Source: Apostichopus japonicus
Taxonomy: Eukaryota; Echinodermata; Holothuroidea; Aspidochirotida; Stichopodidae
Assembly (NCBI RefSeq): GCF_037975245.1
Contig: NC_092579.1
Location: 19,612,678 to 19,676,677, forward strand
DNA length: 64,000 nucleotides
Direction: 5' to 3'
The position numbers and the translations under genes were made by a program. Shown here one piece after another: positions 1 to 39,017 of this stretch. Every line of letters begins with the position of its first letter. Position 1 is the first letter of the stretch. The notes under the pieces are model-generated. The model searched no databases, was not told the DNA's origin, and saw only the letters and a program-made list of their open reading frames with translations.

Positions 1-121
1 ACTGTAATTAAAGCTTGCTTAAATGTAGTGCAGTGTTTTGCATCCATTTTGTGTGAAACTTCCCCCAAAATAGTGTTATAACTACAATACATCATATGTT
101 GCAGAATTATATATGTACATT

Positions 122-226
122 AATATAGCTCTATATATAAATATATATATGTATGTATATATTTATATATATATATATATATATATATACATACATATAT
201 ATATATATGTATAGAGCTATGTTTGT
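122..226. repeat. AT-rich inverted repeat with (AT)n core
   Basis: The segment opens with TATAGCTCTATATATA and closes with TATAGAGCTAT, with ATGTATGTATATAT and ATATACATACATAT arms around a pure TA core. It is therefore a palindromic AT microsatellite able to form a cruciform or hairpin. It is typical of simple-sequence expansion in AT-rich introns, and no gene function is implied. Confidence 0.6.
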
Positions 227-402
227 AGTATATATGTTGTATATAAAGCTAAATAGGAATTAATTAACTTTAGAACAATTGCTATCCCCTACATCCATAC
301 ATTATTGCATTAATAATATACTTCCAATAACATCACTGGGCCACATACAGTATCAGATATCGTTGGCCAGGGATATAAGTTATCCAGCATCGCAATTGTG
401 CA

Positions 403-663
403 AATTGCTATACAAGTACAAAGATAAACAGCAGTTTTAAAACATAGAAATCATAGTCGTTCATGAGAGACAAAAGTTCAAAGCGTTCAAAATTGCTACA
501 AAATATTTGAACACTAAAATTATTTAGCTTCACAAAATGCTCTGCTAATTGCTATACCAGTGCAAAGATAAACAGCAGTTTTTAAACATAGAAACCACAG
601 TAGTTCATGAGAGACAAAAGTTCATAGCGTTCAAAATTGCTACAAAATATTTGAACACTAAAC
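403..663. repeat. Tandem direct duplication, period about 144 bp
   Basis: The block from 403 to about 520 recurs at 547-663. Shared landmarks are AATTGCTATAC, AAGATAAACAGCAGTTTT, TTCATGAGAGACAAAAGTTC and AAAATATTTGAACACTAAA, with only scattered substitutions. It is a recent local duplication inside the putative PKC intron. Confidence 0.8.
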
Positions 664-3540
664 TTATTCCCTGTTGTGGAAATGACAACAGTATATATAA
701 ACTGTAGTAAAGCTGCTTAATAATCATTAATTTCAACACAGAAACTTTTATATATTTATATAACTTTCATATTTCTGATGAATTTTCATATTGAACTTGA
801 TGTAAGTTGCATATTGTTAGACAATATACATTTAAAGCATCTTGTTCCTGAAGCGATACCTGGCTGTTACATCTGTGAATGTTACTAATTACTTTATATA
901 TATTGCAGTGCTTGTTGCATTTTGCTATAATCTAGCTATTTAAGACACTTATTATGTACCCATATGCCATATGAATACTAAAGATCATCATTATACTGTA
1001 ATTGGATTCCAAAATATGCTAGAAAGTAAGTCAGAATAATGGTCAAGCATACACTCAACTTTCAACAATTAGCATTTTTACTTCCTTGCAGTCTCAAAGT
1101 GGTTTTTTCCTGGTTGAATTGTTAATCTCCCCCCCCCCCCCACTCCATCCAACCCCTCCTCAATGTCTGGAATAAGATTAAGAACCACCAGCAGAGTACT
1201 TAATCCTAAACTTTTAGCAATAAGGTTAGCATGGCTCAAATTTTGCATCAATTCTGATGGCCTTTTATATCAGCTCACATGATGTCATAGGGGTCGATTA
1301 CCAAGGCAAAGGTCTTTGACTGTGGTGCAGTGGTTGTGTATATGATTTTAATTTAATTTTTTAAATTTTTTTTTATATAGCTTTAATACTAATAGTATGA
1401 TTACTAATACAAGAAGTTGAACCAAAAAAGGCAGCAAGCAATCAAATGTTTCTTGTAACCATAGAAACATGAAATTCAAGATGTCAGTGGGAATAAAGAT
1501 CCAATCGTTGCATACGATGTGGTCTGTAAATTGTTGACATGTAAAAAGCCTCTCTGATAGAGAAAATTTAACAGAAGACCTCTGTTTTTGCAAAAAAAGG
1601 ATCATGCTTTAACGGTTTCAACTATGTTTGAGAAAAATGAGCACCAAGGTTTGTAATGTTGGATGGGTGAGAACAGTGGAGACGATGGGTGGGGGGGGAA
1701 GGGCATGTGGAGGGGGGATACCTTGTATTAGTGGATGGAACATCTGCGGGGAGGACTTGGAAGAAGTGAACATAACTTTAGAATAACAGCTCCTTATGTT
1801 TATGGTTTAATCTCTTTTTCTTTACCATTCTGAATTTTTCAAGTTTCTCTCTTTTGTTTTCCATTTGGGATGGTGGGGGAGGGGGGGGGAGGTGATGTTG
1901 CATGGAGGGGGATGATCCCTGTTTGTGGAATCAATTAATTGGAAAGGATCTGAAACTGGGTTAACAGGGAATTAGCAAACACTGTAAGTAATGCTTAATT
2001 ATTGCTGTTCAATCAACCTTCCAGTCATACAAGAGAAGCAGAAAGATCTGTTTAGACTGTAAATTAAAATATCAGACTATGCAAATTGAGTTGTATATAT
2101 AAGATTGCTATATTTCAAATGATACCGTTATTGGTTTGTCATTATTTTATTTATTTATTTTTTGATATTCTTTACACCAAGATTTTTTTTCTTTTATCTT
2201 TAAACCTCGCTGAATCATAATTCATTGCAACCAGGTTTTGCAAAATCCCGATCCACATTTCATCCCAATGAAATCAACACGGTGGAAGTTTGTTTGGACT
2301 TTTTGTATGCTTCGTGTGTTAGACTTATATCTGGGGTTATACAACCCAGCGGTGGTGGAAATGATGTAGTTTTCACACCTTCCAACCTCCATGCCCAGAT
2401 CACCCACAGAACATATCTGCAATCCTCTATAGAGTAACATTATTATTTAATTCATCAATATTATATGTTGGAAATGTCCCTACAAGTCATCTTTCACCTC
2501 TAGAACCAGGAGGCTTGATGAGCGGGTCAAGGAACATCGGCTATGTCCTGCAGATGGCCATGGGGGATAAAGAATGATATATTCTTATTTTCATAACGTA
2601 CTTTCTTATATAGGGATGATGAAGATATCCATAGTTTGCTTAGGGAACCCTAAACCCACCTCTGTCTCCTTAATGCCACTGAAGCCAGTCAGTTGAATAA
2701 TTTATAAAGTAAAATTTGAATTTTCTCATTCTTTATCAAAAGGCTAAATTCCTGTGGAAAAAAAAAAAAAAAATGACCTCATCCTATATAATGTGATTGT
2801 AGGAAACCTGTCAATTTCTGTTCCCTTTTTTTCTCTAATTTCTTTCCATAAAACTACCATGAGGGAATATCCATGTTTATCCATATTATGTAGGAATCAC
2901 TAAATGCATGGCTGACTCCTCAAAAACATGAACCAAAGTCCCTGTTATAGCTCGGGATATTAAACGTTACGCGTACAGTAGGATATTGCCGGAGGTTAAT
3001 CAAGATATTACAATGTCAAATGCATGAAGGAGTCGAAGATGTTGACATTAGTGATAAATGTATACATGAGTAGATTTATTGATATGTGCACCAACCTCCA
3101 AAAAGAGGAGAGAGATGCCGGTCAGATACATTCGTGGAGCTGTTCGGAAATACTCGAAGGGATTCAGTCAGTCTTAAACAGGAGGATATAGATATTGATG
3201 AGAATTGACTTTGCAATAAGTACAAGAGGCAACGTTTGCAGTTTACATTCAATGTTTCAATATGAAATTTGACAAGGAATCACCGAGTCGGTCGGCTTTC
3301 TTGGTTCGCTATCTTCTTGGGCATCGTGCAAAATATTACTCTCGGCATGTAGTAGACTGTCGGCAGCCTATAGGTCCGAGAAACCCAAACATCCCCCATT
3401 TGGCTGTCTTTAATATTTTACTATAATTCCGAGTTGTATTGTCCATTTTGATGAAGGCAGGTCAGACCGACTGTTATGATCATCAATGTCAAAGAATTTT
3501 GGTCTGTTTTTTTGTTCTTTTATTGCAGCTGTTGTGGGTG

Positions 3541-4370
3541 GTATATATATAGAAATTCCACGAAAATAACCTTTTCGAATTATTATAGGGGTCAAATTTG
3601 CATACAGTATGCAATTATCGTGATCGGTCTTATCTTCGCTGATTTTACTCAATGTAATAATTTCAGATAAAGGATGGATTAAAGCTCAACATTCATCAAT
3701 CTGTGGTGAATTTGCCATTAGTATTAATTGCCACCCAATATGCTAGAATTAGTCAAATTGTCTGGTCACTCTAGTCATTGTCTGGTCACTCTAGTAATTT
3801 CACTTTTAGTAGCCGGAAATAATAATGTAGCGTCGATTATAGAGTCTCCATGGAAGCGCCTTTGAAAACCTCCCCCAAATTTATGCGTCTGCTAAGATAT
3901 GGCAGCCAATGAAAACGATTGATCTTTTAATTTGGAAATTTCAAACCATTAACAGTGAATTTTGCGATTATTTACGTTGTCGCCATGAATTTCTGTTTTC
4001 TTTACTTTCTACAATGTTTGTATATTTTGCTCATTCATGCTTTTACCCTACATTTTGGCTTCGAGATTACCGAGTCATTAATTGGGTCACGAAATTCCAT
4101 TTCTCTTTCTCTTCCTTCGTCTATTGTTCAGGCGAGAGTTGGTTATATATAGAAATTTCATGAACAAAACCTTTTTCGAATTATTTAAAGGGGTAAAATG
4201 TAGAAAATTGCATAAAGATGCAATTATGGTGATTGGATGTTGCTTCGCTGATTTTACTCAATGTAATAATTTTAAGTTGGAGGATGGATTGAAACTCAAC
4301 ATTCATCATTCTGTGGTGAATTTGCCATTAGTATTAATTGCTATCAAATATGCTAGAATTAGTCAACTGA
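3541..4370. repeat. Direct repeat pair, period about 600 bp
   Basis: About 225 bp starting at 3,541 is repeated at 4,141-4,370. Both copies contain TATATATAGAAATT, TTTTCGAATTATT, TGATTTTACTCAATGTAATA and TATGCTAGAATTAGTCAA. Copy divergence is moderate (perhaps 10-15 percent by eye), and the spacer holds unrelated sequence. A further 20-bp tandem copy (TTGTCTGGTCACTCTAGT) lies just after the first copy, near 3,759-3,795. The open frames here are by-products of this repeat. Confidence 0.75.
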
Positions 4371-6109
4371 CTAGTCAACTGCTGATGTCTGGCCACACAA
4401 ATTTAGCTTTGTAATAAAATAAGCCAAGGACTCCTTTGAAAGGTTCTTCACCCGGCCTTTCATCAAATGGAGATGGCCAAAAAGACAAAAAAAAAGTACA
4501 AATATATGACACATTGTAAAAATATTATAATTTCACAAAACAGAATAGAAAAGAAATGACACATACTGACTTCATCTATTTCAAAATGTTATAATCTATT
4601 TCTCTCAATCAGGTTTTCAGATCTCATATATCAATCTCTCATGCAGATCTGATAAATGACTTGATATATACATATGGAGATCTCATCTAACTCCACATTA
4701 ATATTTTTGTGATGCATAAATCCAGCCGATGTCCGTTTTTTTTTGCAAATTTCATCTTTATTAAAATTGATCAGAATTATTCGATATCTCAATTCTAGGA
4801 AGCCACTGCTGTCCTAGTTAGGTCTTAGAATGATCTCAATTTTTAGCTAAACATCATTTTTATTTCCCGGATTTTTTTATGTTTTTTCATGGAACATTAA
4901 TTGCATGAGTGGTTGATCGCTTGTTTGGAGTCAGCTCACGTTCTGTGAATATTCTTTGGGACTTCAATACTGACTTTTGATTTCCAGAGTGTAAGGGTTA
5001 ATATAAGTTCTAAATATGACACTACTGTATGTTAACCGATTAATATAGCTTGCCATCTTATAAACATATCTGCAGTTCAATTAATGAGTTCTTTGCGATT
5101 ATTCATGAGTGTCAGGGTGTGGCAAACGCATTATAATGGCCTTCAACATAAAAAATAGTAATGCCTTGTATATTAAAGTTGCTTCTCATTTTTCTGGGGG
5201 CAGTTTTTATTTGGCATTGAAAAACATTTGCCAAAAATTTTCAAACTCTATCTTTGAAGGAAAATTTGAATAATCGGCTTACGGAAAATGCTCAAAACTG
5301 CTTACATTACCTGCATTCCATAAGGAAGAGAATGTAGTGGACACTTAAATGTCGGCAAGTTTCGAGGGCCTCCTCATGTCAGGACTCATGGTTGTACTAG
5401 ACTCCTGATAGTAGTAAATATTCAGGCCAAGTTGTACTTATTCCAAGATATTTAGGTTATAGCCGCGGATAGCATCACAAACTCGTCGTTAATCCTGATA
5501 GATGTTGGCAATGATTCCCCATAGGCCAAACAAAAGGCATGCTAATCAAGCTTCCGCGAGTTCTCTGGCAGAACGGTTTAATTGTTTAGACGGTTTGATG
5601 CCGTTTGTGTCTCTTGTTTTCTGGTCGTCCGATGTTGGCTTTTCTCTAATTGTTGCAAATCCCCCGATGCTTTGGTGATCGAGCTTGTCACAGATGCAGC
5701 AGGCAAATGTTAATAAAGTCGGTTAAGTGGATAGTGTAGGAGACGGGACTCGCTTAGGATGTTTGACAGAGAGTGAGCAGGCAAATTATTCTCAAGTTAG
5801 ATATTTAAAAAGCTTAATGTTTCTTGCCTCGGTTAGAGCATGAATGCAGATCTGTTGAAAGAGTTGGATCAGTAGGCATGTTGTTTAAAACAGCTTGTCC
5901 TTGTGTCAAATTAGGTTGATCCTTAAATTTGGGTTCTTCTTGCCTGTTAGTTTCTCGTTTGTTAAAGAAAGTAACAGCTGTAAACAGGATCATCGTAATA
6001 AGTGACATTGAAATAATACATAACTGTGTACAATGAATTTGCGATGTAGTGAAGATAGATGGATTGTTTAAACTCAGTGATTGTTCAATTTTCAATGTAG
6101 TGAAGAACA

Positions 6110-6650
6110 ATGGTCAAGCTTTCACCAAGTTAATGTAAAAAAGCTAGACAGATTATGAATGATTGGTTAATTGATTAGATTTGATTGGGTTGATTTATAA
6201 AGATATTTCAATACAATGCACTTTCACCAAGTTGATTTTAATAACGAGACAACTGATTGATTAATTGATTAACTTACCACCTAATGTATCACAATGATCT
6301 TTCACTCAATGAATGTTTTTAACAAGACAATGAATGATTTTATTATTTAATTAATTGATTGATTGATTGATTAACATACATTTTAATTAATAGCCAATGG
6401 TCTTCCACCAGTAATTATTTGTAACTAGGCAAGTGATTGATTGATTGATTGAATTTCATCCCAAATATAAAGCACGATGAAAATTCTCCCAGCGAATTGA
6501 TAATAACAAGACAAACGATTGATTGATTAACTTAATTACAGCCTTATTTAACACAAAGTTCATTCGCCCAGTGATTGTTCATATCTAGACAAATGTTGAT
6601 TGATTGACTGATTAATTAAGGTGGCAACCTAATTCAATCCAATGTTTTAC
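6110..6650. repeat. Degenerate tandem array, six units of about 80-105 bp
   Basis: Units start near 6,114, 6,220, 6,298, 6,399, 6,482 and 6,560. Each contains a 'TTCACC/TTCCACC' box, an 'AACAAGACAA' or 'AACTAGGCAA' box about 30 bp later, and then a run of ATTG tetranucleotides (ATTGATTGATTGATTAAC). It is a degenerate minisatellite with an internal (ATTG)n microsatellite. No coding content is seen. Confidence 0.7.
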
Positions 6651-9600
6651 TTTACTCTTGCAGTGCAAGGTTATAGCAAGTTGTGTAGTAAATAATAATT
6701 AGCGAATACATTCTTTATCTTATCAGCCAACCAGTCTAATATGTTTCCTTATAAAAATCATCCTAAAATTGACAAAATAAGGAATGTTGTCACATTTCAG
6801 TCTCGGCATACCACAGAGGTGTTACAGTCGACTGTTTCATATTTTTCCCAAGTTTTTCCTCCGTTATCAGCAGCGAAAGTTAAGTCGGTGAGGCTTATCC
6901 GCTAATTTATGATCTAATTTAGAAATGTAATTAATTGCAACTTTACTGGTATTTTCAAAGAAATGTCAGACACCCAGACAACCTTTTTTAATTTGTCTTC
7001 TGAAAGTATAAATTAAGTTTCTTTTATATAGGTGTTGGTGACATGAAACAGGTCAGTTTTACAAGATCAAGAAAAAAGTCAAGATATAATAACAAATCAT
7101 AATTATGGCAGTGTCACTACATATCTCAATGTTTTGATGTTTTATTACCCATTTTGAAGATTAATATTCCCCTCCCCCATCAGTCTGCCTAAGCCTCGGA
7201 TTAGATCCGCCAGCAGGCAGTCATTAGAGAACTCTTTATATAAACAGGCTTGTCTGAATGGCTTTGCTGCAATATGCATTTTATATTTAACACCTCGGAA
7301 TGAATTACGGTTATTTATTAAAACCACAACGAGAAAATTCACACGAGGGCGACAGTGAACGTATGGATATCCATCCGTCTGTCGGAAACAAACTCTGCCG
7401 CCAGTTCATCGTACGCTGCTCGCGAGAGTACAGTATGTATGCGAGAGAAGTGAGAAATTATTCTCTACCGGTTGTTTCATCTATGGCCTCACTTTCCAAT
7501 TATGGAAGGACAGCCCTAGGGTCCAGTGATGTGTAAATTATTGTTCCCCACAAAAGATGTAGTGCATTTTAGCTGCATCTGGAAGTTTATAACCCTGTTA
7601 TTTTATTTTTTCGGTAGAGGTAGATGAAATTTTGCGCCATAAATATTTCTTTGCTATTTTTTATGGCAAAGTTCTTAAATGCATCGGTGGATTGGATTTC
7701 CCGGCTGGATACAAGGTTTTAAAAGTTTGACTTTACGGCTACAACAAATTTGTCGCGATGAGATCGGTGGACAGTTATTCTTCTGTCAGTTTTAATGTTG
7801 GTCCATTTGAAATAATGAATGGTCATAGATATGGTTGATGTCCTTCAAATTGTCTTTTAATTGTCTCCTGCAAAACAGTTAAAATTGCATAAAATTCAAG
7901 AAAAGGTTTGGAATTTTTCTTTTTTCCTCCTTTTTTCTTTTTTTCTCATTCAGAACGTGCAAAAATTGCTTGATACTGATACTAATAATGACCTGAAACA
8001 CCTCTAAGACCAAAACGAAATGATTATATAGGAGGGGAAAAAATTAAAAAAAAGAGAGTTTCACAGTGGAGAACGAGAATTGCGAGAAATTTGGAGCAAT
8101 ATTGTAGACTGATTAAGACGACGATTCTGTTCCAGTTGAAGGATTTTATATCGATTTAGTTTAAATGTGAAATCTATCTCACGTGAGGAAACCATCAAAG
8201 TGTGATTATTTGGAGAAAATTATAGAAATCCTAGGAAACCGTTGGAATTATCCTATGCTCCAGTGAAAGCATGCAAATGATTTCAATCAAGTGTTTTTAA
8301 GTGGAGGACGATCTAAGCAGATGTCATGTCAAATTCCTTATTGAAGTTAATTTTATATTAATTAATTAGTTATTAATTGTCTTATAAAATTTAAGATTAT
8401 GATAATTTGGAATATACTGTCAATGAAGAGAATGCAAAGGACCAATTTAGAATTATAGCCACCTTAATCCGACTTCCATCAATTCAACCAGTCTCAATTT
8501 CAAATTGATTTATGGGTTTGTAGCAAGAAATATTCAAAGTCACTGTTATAATTAAGTAAACTTAAAATTCATGGGCTTCATCATTTATGATGTTTAACAT
8601 ATAAACAGAATGTGAGCAACTAAATGTCAATCGTCTGTAGGCATTGATTGAATAACATTCCTCAGGGTTTCATCTTTCTGGTGCATGTATGTAAATATTT
8701 CCAAAAAAATACAGGTTCAACAACTTAGAAATATAAAATCATGCTTTTGATTGAATACAACTTTGCAAAAGTCTAGAATTTGAGCTACATTATCGATTCA
8801 GGATTGTTTAAAGATTCGTTATTGCAAAAAAAGCCCAAATTTTGTCTGCTTTTATTTTCAAATTAAGTTTGGGATTCTAAAAAATTTCTCTCATTCCTAC
8901 TTCCCCCCCCCCCCTCCTTGGTTTTCCATTTCCAACAAATAAAGTGATAATCCATCAGTACAGGTAGAATGTTAAATTTCTTTTTTTGGATCGGATTTAC
9001 AGATGCATAAAGATAGGTTGATATAAATGCAACACCTACGATTCACAGGAATGTATCGCATCTGGCCAAAAACCCATTACAAGCTGATAAGAGAGGACAG
9101 AACCGTCAAAGTCAATTTCCGTATTTCTCCATTTCGCTCTTCCTCTTCTCTGCTACTGAGGGAGAAACCATTTAATCGGACTATTGAGTGGCAGTCTGTA
9201 TTGATAGTGGCTTCGGAAGTTTGTGGTGGAGGACAAGATTTGATTTAAGTCGCCCTTAAAGGCTTAACTTGATATCGGTATCCAAACTGATTGGTCTGGA
9301 CTTTGAAAGATGGCTATGTTTATACCCAGACTTGAAAAGTGTCGGAGAATTTACTTTTAAACTCTTACGCACTCGAAGGGAACTAATAATAATCTGGTCG
9401 TCAGCTTCATCTCGAAATCTCAGCTGCTTGAATCAGAGTTTGATTACTTTTTCTCGATCCTCTCTCTGTGTTTATGATACTAGCTGTTGCAAACTAAACG
9501 CTCCCATATTAACAAACCTCTATAGTTTATTTAGCTTAAATATTAACATTGTGTCATTTTTTCATATGAAGGGTTCCATCAAAATTGTGGAATAGTTCCA

Positions 9601-10211
9601 GTTTGAGTTTTAATAGTCTTTAAAAATACTAACTATAATGGAAAGTAATGGTTTTAGCAAAGAATTGTTTAGGATCCAATCAAATTGATTAGCGGCTTGT
9701 TCGTTAACCTTCATTCGATGGAATGGTTGGGCGGTTTTGTCTTTAGTGATATTGATTGTTTTTTTTTTAGTAGTAGTACTCTGTAGGTTCGAAAGAACCC
9801 CCCAAAATTTAAAAAAAAACTGGTGAATTATCTCTAGAAGCTGCTTGAAGCATCGTTGAGTTTTTATAACTCTTTAGGCAGATCTGCTGATTAAGTTTGC
9901 ATTGCTCAGTCAATAATTTGGCGGCGATTATTAAATCGATTCAACCCGAGGCTTTCAAAACTCTGAATGCAAAAATGTTCTTTTCTGTATATGAAACCTT
10001 TTCAGCATTTGAGGTTGATACATTAATGTGCGACAAAGTTTATAACCCTATGCATACTGTACATTCAAGCACATTAGATGTCGGCAGAATCAGTGCGACC
10101 AGCTGCAATCTAAGAGTACCTGATCTGAGAGGTAGATTCCACCGATTTTAACGGTGAGAGAATCGGTCGTCTCGTCCAAGCAATGCATGACTTTGACCCC
10201 GATGTTCAACC

Positions 10212-10620
10212 ACTGTTCACATAGGCGTAGGAGCCCAACTTGATTTGGGGGGGGGGGGGCTGTAACCACTTGCCCGAAAATATAACCAAAATTTTTAACG
10301 CGCTCCGCGCGCGTTCGACATGTTAACGTGCATATCATATAGGCATGCATCGGTTATTACATTGCATGCCAATAACATACAATCATTTGCCGTGTTATTA
10401 CCCTTCCATATTGGTTAGAATGATTTGGGAAAGTCGTTACAATAATAATGATGATAATAATATCAGTTTAACCATTGAAAAACACATTGCAAATTATTAT
10501 TCTTTCAGTAGGTGCCCAAAAAATTCTCAGCATATTGCCCGAATTTTCACAAAAATGTTTGGTTGGGGGGGCTGCAGCCCCCCCAGCCCCCCCCCCGCCT
10601 CCTACGCCTATGACTGTTCA
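10212..10620. mobile_element. hAT-like MITE with 8-bp target duplication
   Basis: The 393-bp element (10,220-10,612) begins CATAGGCGTAGGA and ends TCCTACGCCTATG, a perfect terminal inverted repeat. It is flanked on both sides by the identical octamer ACTGTTCA (10,212-10,219 and 10,613-10,620). Inside the left end is a G-run followed by CTGTAACCACTTGCCCGAA, then a GC-rich CGCGCTCCGCGCGCG patch. The right end has GCTGCAGCCCCCC. No transposase is encoded. An 8-bp duplication and short TIRs are the mark of the hAT superfamily, and assignment beyond that is inference. A second copy in opposite orientation lies at 61,802-62,232. Confidence 0.9.
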
Positions 10621-11076
10621 TCATGCTTTGATCAGGCATGTGGGTGATAAACATGGATTGTATCATGATGTGTGTGGAACCTGTACAGAAGCACAAAGTG
10701 CTGTGCACGGTCCAGCTTGAGTCGCACTGACGTACTCTGTACATTTCGCATGTTGAAGTACTGTACATTCTCCATTCTACCCTGTCTTTAGAAAGTCACA
10801 AGCTAGTTAGTTCATTGTAGTAATCTGTCTTGAGAAAATTTCACAAAACTGATAAAGCTAACTATTATAACAGGCTTAATTCCTTTCCAGAGTCTGTAAG
10901 TTATTTCTTACCAAACATAATTTGAGATGTAGTATAAGTAGGTTTTGGGGGTCATTTTCCTTAATTTTATATGTTATAATTTTATAATTTTCCTTTCAGT
11001 TAATAATGCTGAGAAAAGATTCTGATTTCATGTCAAGATTTAATTTGGAGATCTTTTGAAAACTTATCATCCACAG

Positions 11077-35219
<24,143 letters not shown>

Positions 35220-38200
35220 ATGAAATTGAAAACGTTAAAAGTAATATTTGGAAATTGGGTACTTTGGTCTCGTTTAATGAAATTAATGTTCCCATGGTAA
35301 CCGTGTACTTTGGTAGGACCTGAAGTGCTTTACAATCCAAGAACATATGAGAAAGACGTTTTTTTATGATAAAATCATGAATATTACACATGCCTTATAG
35401 TCAACTTTATTTAACTATGTGCCGAGAGATAGTCGGGTTTCGTAAATTTTGCTCCCACAGAAACAAAGTTTACACCCGACAGAGGTTCCACATTGTTGAT
35501 AAATACAACGTTCTATCACAAATCCGATACATCATTAGTTGTAGTCTCGTTAATTTAGGCGAAAACTGATCGAAAAGTAAGAGGCCATTACGAGAAGTTT
35601 AAAATGAGTTATTAGCAAAATACCGCCAAAGATTGACCATGACTTTTGTTGTTTCATTATGGAATTTCTTAGGATGAAATTGAACAATTGTTAGCGTCAT
35701 CAAAACAACTAATAATATTTTAACCTTTGTAGAGTTACTGTGAAGCTATAACAAGGTTAAGAGAATTTACAGCCCATCATTTGGGGTGGGGTGGGGGGCT
35801 AGGATTGGGTGCAACATGTTTTAAAAAAAGTAACATCATGCATATTCATGTCTTGAGTGTCATTGAAAAGATAAATCACTCATTTAAGTTATTAGATTGA
35901 AACGGACGCATGCTGTTGATTGCATCTTATATCGATTTAGCTGTAACTGTGAACTACCGAATCACGTCTCCACGAAAGTTAGAAATACGTGAAATAGAAA
36001 TGTGAAGGTTTATATTTCGGAAGTTGTTATTAAGATCTGCCATCCGTCATAGGGATAGAAGTGGGGGGGGGGGGATATAAATAATAAATAATATAAATAT
36101 AAATAAATAAAAATAATAAATAAATAAAATAGAAAAAATAGAAATATAACAATGGCATTTTTTACTCACACAGATCGAAAGCTACAAGTGGGACATTCAT
36201 GTTACCTCTTGCATTCATCAAACTTTACCGTCATCGTGGAAGTAGGTTTTCAAAGTGCTCTCCTAGTTACATAGGTACGATTAGTATCATTTCCTCGTCC
36301 CCACCCTCCTTCCGTAGTTTATCAAAGATCGACCATTCTTCGTGACAACTGCCTCAAGTTGATGCATTGAAAAATTTGATCTACTTGATGAACTTTCAAT
36401 CTAACATGTTTGAAGTAAATTAGTTAGTGAACTATCACGAGTATATGAAACGTTTGATTTACTCTAGATCAATTTTTTAATCTGATTAGAGTAAAAATAG
36501 ATAATATTACATTAATATTATAGGCTTTAATTATCCGGATGTAAGCCAAAAATGTTTGGTGGGTGACGTCACAATTTTGTCTACCGAATATTTCGGATTC
36601 GAAAGAAATGTGATTCGTTTAAATTTAATTTCATCAATTTATCGATATGATTTTCATTTATTAATTACGTTATTTCTAGATAATACGAATTACAAATGAT
36701 CCATTAGGTTGATTTTTTTGTGTCGTTGAAATGAAGCAGTATGTAATACAAATACAATAGTCGTACATGTTGTTAATATTACATTAAAGCCGGAAAAAAA
36801 CTAATGAAGGATAAAAAATATATATATATCAAAAGAAATAGCCGCCCAACAAAAGTGATTCCCCCCCCCCCCCCCCCACCCATTTAATAGTCTGAATTCT
36901 TAACATTATTAACATTGCAAATAATTATGGAAGTCAACATGTAGAGACCTCTGGCACGTAATCAAAGTTGAAGTCACGCCGAAGAAAACAAAATTATCAT
37001 ATGAAAGCAACTTTAGTGGAAGCGTAAGAAAAATCCGCTGGCGGAACGACGAACCCTGTTTGGAAATAACCTGTTATAGATATTGATCGACTGTCATCAA
37101 ACTAAACAAACAAAAAAAATAAAGAAAAAATGGAAAGTGTTGTTGAACAACTATTATTTTGTTTTATAGATTGTCTCGTTTCATTAGGTATGAAGATAAA
37201 ATTACCCACTTAATCCCCTCCCTCCTCTCGACCCCCCTCTCTGTCAACCAAACTTCACCCTCCCCCCCCCCCCCGCCCGCGTGTTTGACATACAGTTCCG
37301 TTGCATTTTTTGCATTAATTTAGCGATTTATCTGCATGGAAACGCACTATCACTAATATAATAATAATAATCATAATAATGGAAACTGAGAATAAACTAT
37401 TTTGGTCAGTAACTGAGTAAGAAGAGGCCTTTGATCTGAAGCTGTTTAAAGTATTAAATATGCCATAATAAATAATTTCGTTTTCCTATACTCAAAATAA
37501 GTTTTAATCTAATTTCATCAATTATCTGAGAATGTTCTCAAGTTTATATTGGTAACATAAGATACACACGTTTATCGTTCGAGATTACCGTTTAATGTCA
37601 CGTTACTCCTACACTGTATTTGCTGTTATAGTCGTATGTGATTTTATAGTGGTAGGCTGTAACATTAGGCGTGTGGTATGTTTGAATATTCATATTGTCC
37701 AATGCTATGTGTATTGTCTCATTTTACAAGTATTTTTGCTAGTTCTTGTTGTCAGGGATGACGTCAGTTTTGGTGTATCGCGTGTAAAATTCCTTATATG
37801 GTCTCAAAAGTTTGCTTTATAGTCTCTCTCCGGTAGACAGGGTTTCTTCTCGAAATATAAAAATGGGTGTCCACAGTAATTGACGTCATGCGTGACGTCA
37901 TCGTAAATGAGGCGATCGATAATTACTTATTATACTATCTGCAAATTATACAATCTAGAAATTATCATAAATAGGGAGTTCCCCCTTTTCCGATGTGGAA
38001 TTTGTCAATGAATGAAGCATAACATGTTTTTCTAAAATTTTCCAAGAGACAGTTTCATAATACTGTCCCAAGTGCCGGATTTACATATTCTGGATCCACA
38101 AGGCACCGTTTACAATTTACCACTGTCTTGGGGCAGTACGGTACCTTCACTATAACATAACGCACACAGTAGCGTAACCCGGGAACGGGTAGTGTATAGA

Positions 38201-38951
38201 GACACCCCTCGGTCAAAATTCTTCCTCTGTCTTGTCCCTCTTTAAAATGAGATGGGGGAGGGTGGGGGGGGGGAGTTAAGATGAAACAAACTTGTTCGCC
38301 AATAAGTTAATTTGAAATATGGTATAATCGAATACGCCTACACAAGCGTGAGAAAGAATTGAAACAATGAAGCTTAATGAATCAATCAATAATTAATTCA
38401 ACAGAATGCAGGTGGGTCGACTGTACTGCATGATGCCTGGCAATATTTCCAGGTCTAACTGATCATTCACAATATCCATTTTATCTTAACCTGTACCGTA
38501 TATATTTATCAAGAATTTAGATGTCAGCTTAACTAATTTATTTTATCTTCGTATCTTCTGTATTATTTCTCCCTATGCCGTATGGTACTTTTTGGTTTCT
38601 ATTAATATAGACAAACACACAAAAAAAACGTTCCAATCTTTAATCTTCTTCCACGTGTAGCATCATATAGGCCTACATAATAAATCTATATCTACATCTA
38701 TATATATATATATCTATATATGAATAACAGTATGTGAATGACTGTTACGTCATAGGGTAAAACATTATCTTTGTGGTTGTGTAAAGTGGTTTTATTATCA
38801 TCGGGTTAAACGGTTAACATTATTATTATTGTTACTATTATATTACACGTAAAATATTCTTCTCTATGTCTTACTATGAACAAGAAAAATCTCTTCAAAA
38901 ACTTTCTGATTTATGTACCAAATATGCTTTCCTTTTTTTTACGAGGCCGAT

Positions 38952-39017
<66 letters not shown>

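Larger units (their letters stand above)
1..11076 (+). other. PKC intron or 5' flank, no coding exon recognised
   Basis: This stretch precedes the first PKC exon in the window. I searched it by eye for the C1 zinc-finger and C2 domain exons that a conventional PKC must have upstream and found none, so it is most likely one large intron between the C2/V3 exons and the kinase-domain exons. It is AT-rich, with homopolymer tracts (C-run near 1,131, G-runs near 1,690 and 1,885) and several local duplications and a MITE listed separately. The short open frames here have no recognisable domain and none looks like a spliced exon. Confidence 0.55.

Noticed and set aside
2225-2440. Opposed 70-72 codon open frames, considered as a possible missing upstream PKC exon
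   Set aside because: Neither strand resembles C1, C2 or V3 sequence of conventional PKC.
5814-6110. 98-codon minus-strand open frame with a hydrophobic stretch (ISMSLITMILFTAVTFF) and polar tail, like a small membrane protein
   Set aside because: It abuts and partly resembles the degenerate tandem array at 6,110-6,650, has no recognisable domain or clear splice sites, and AT-rich DNA readily gives such stretches.
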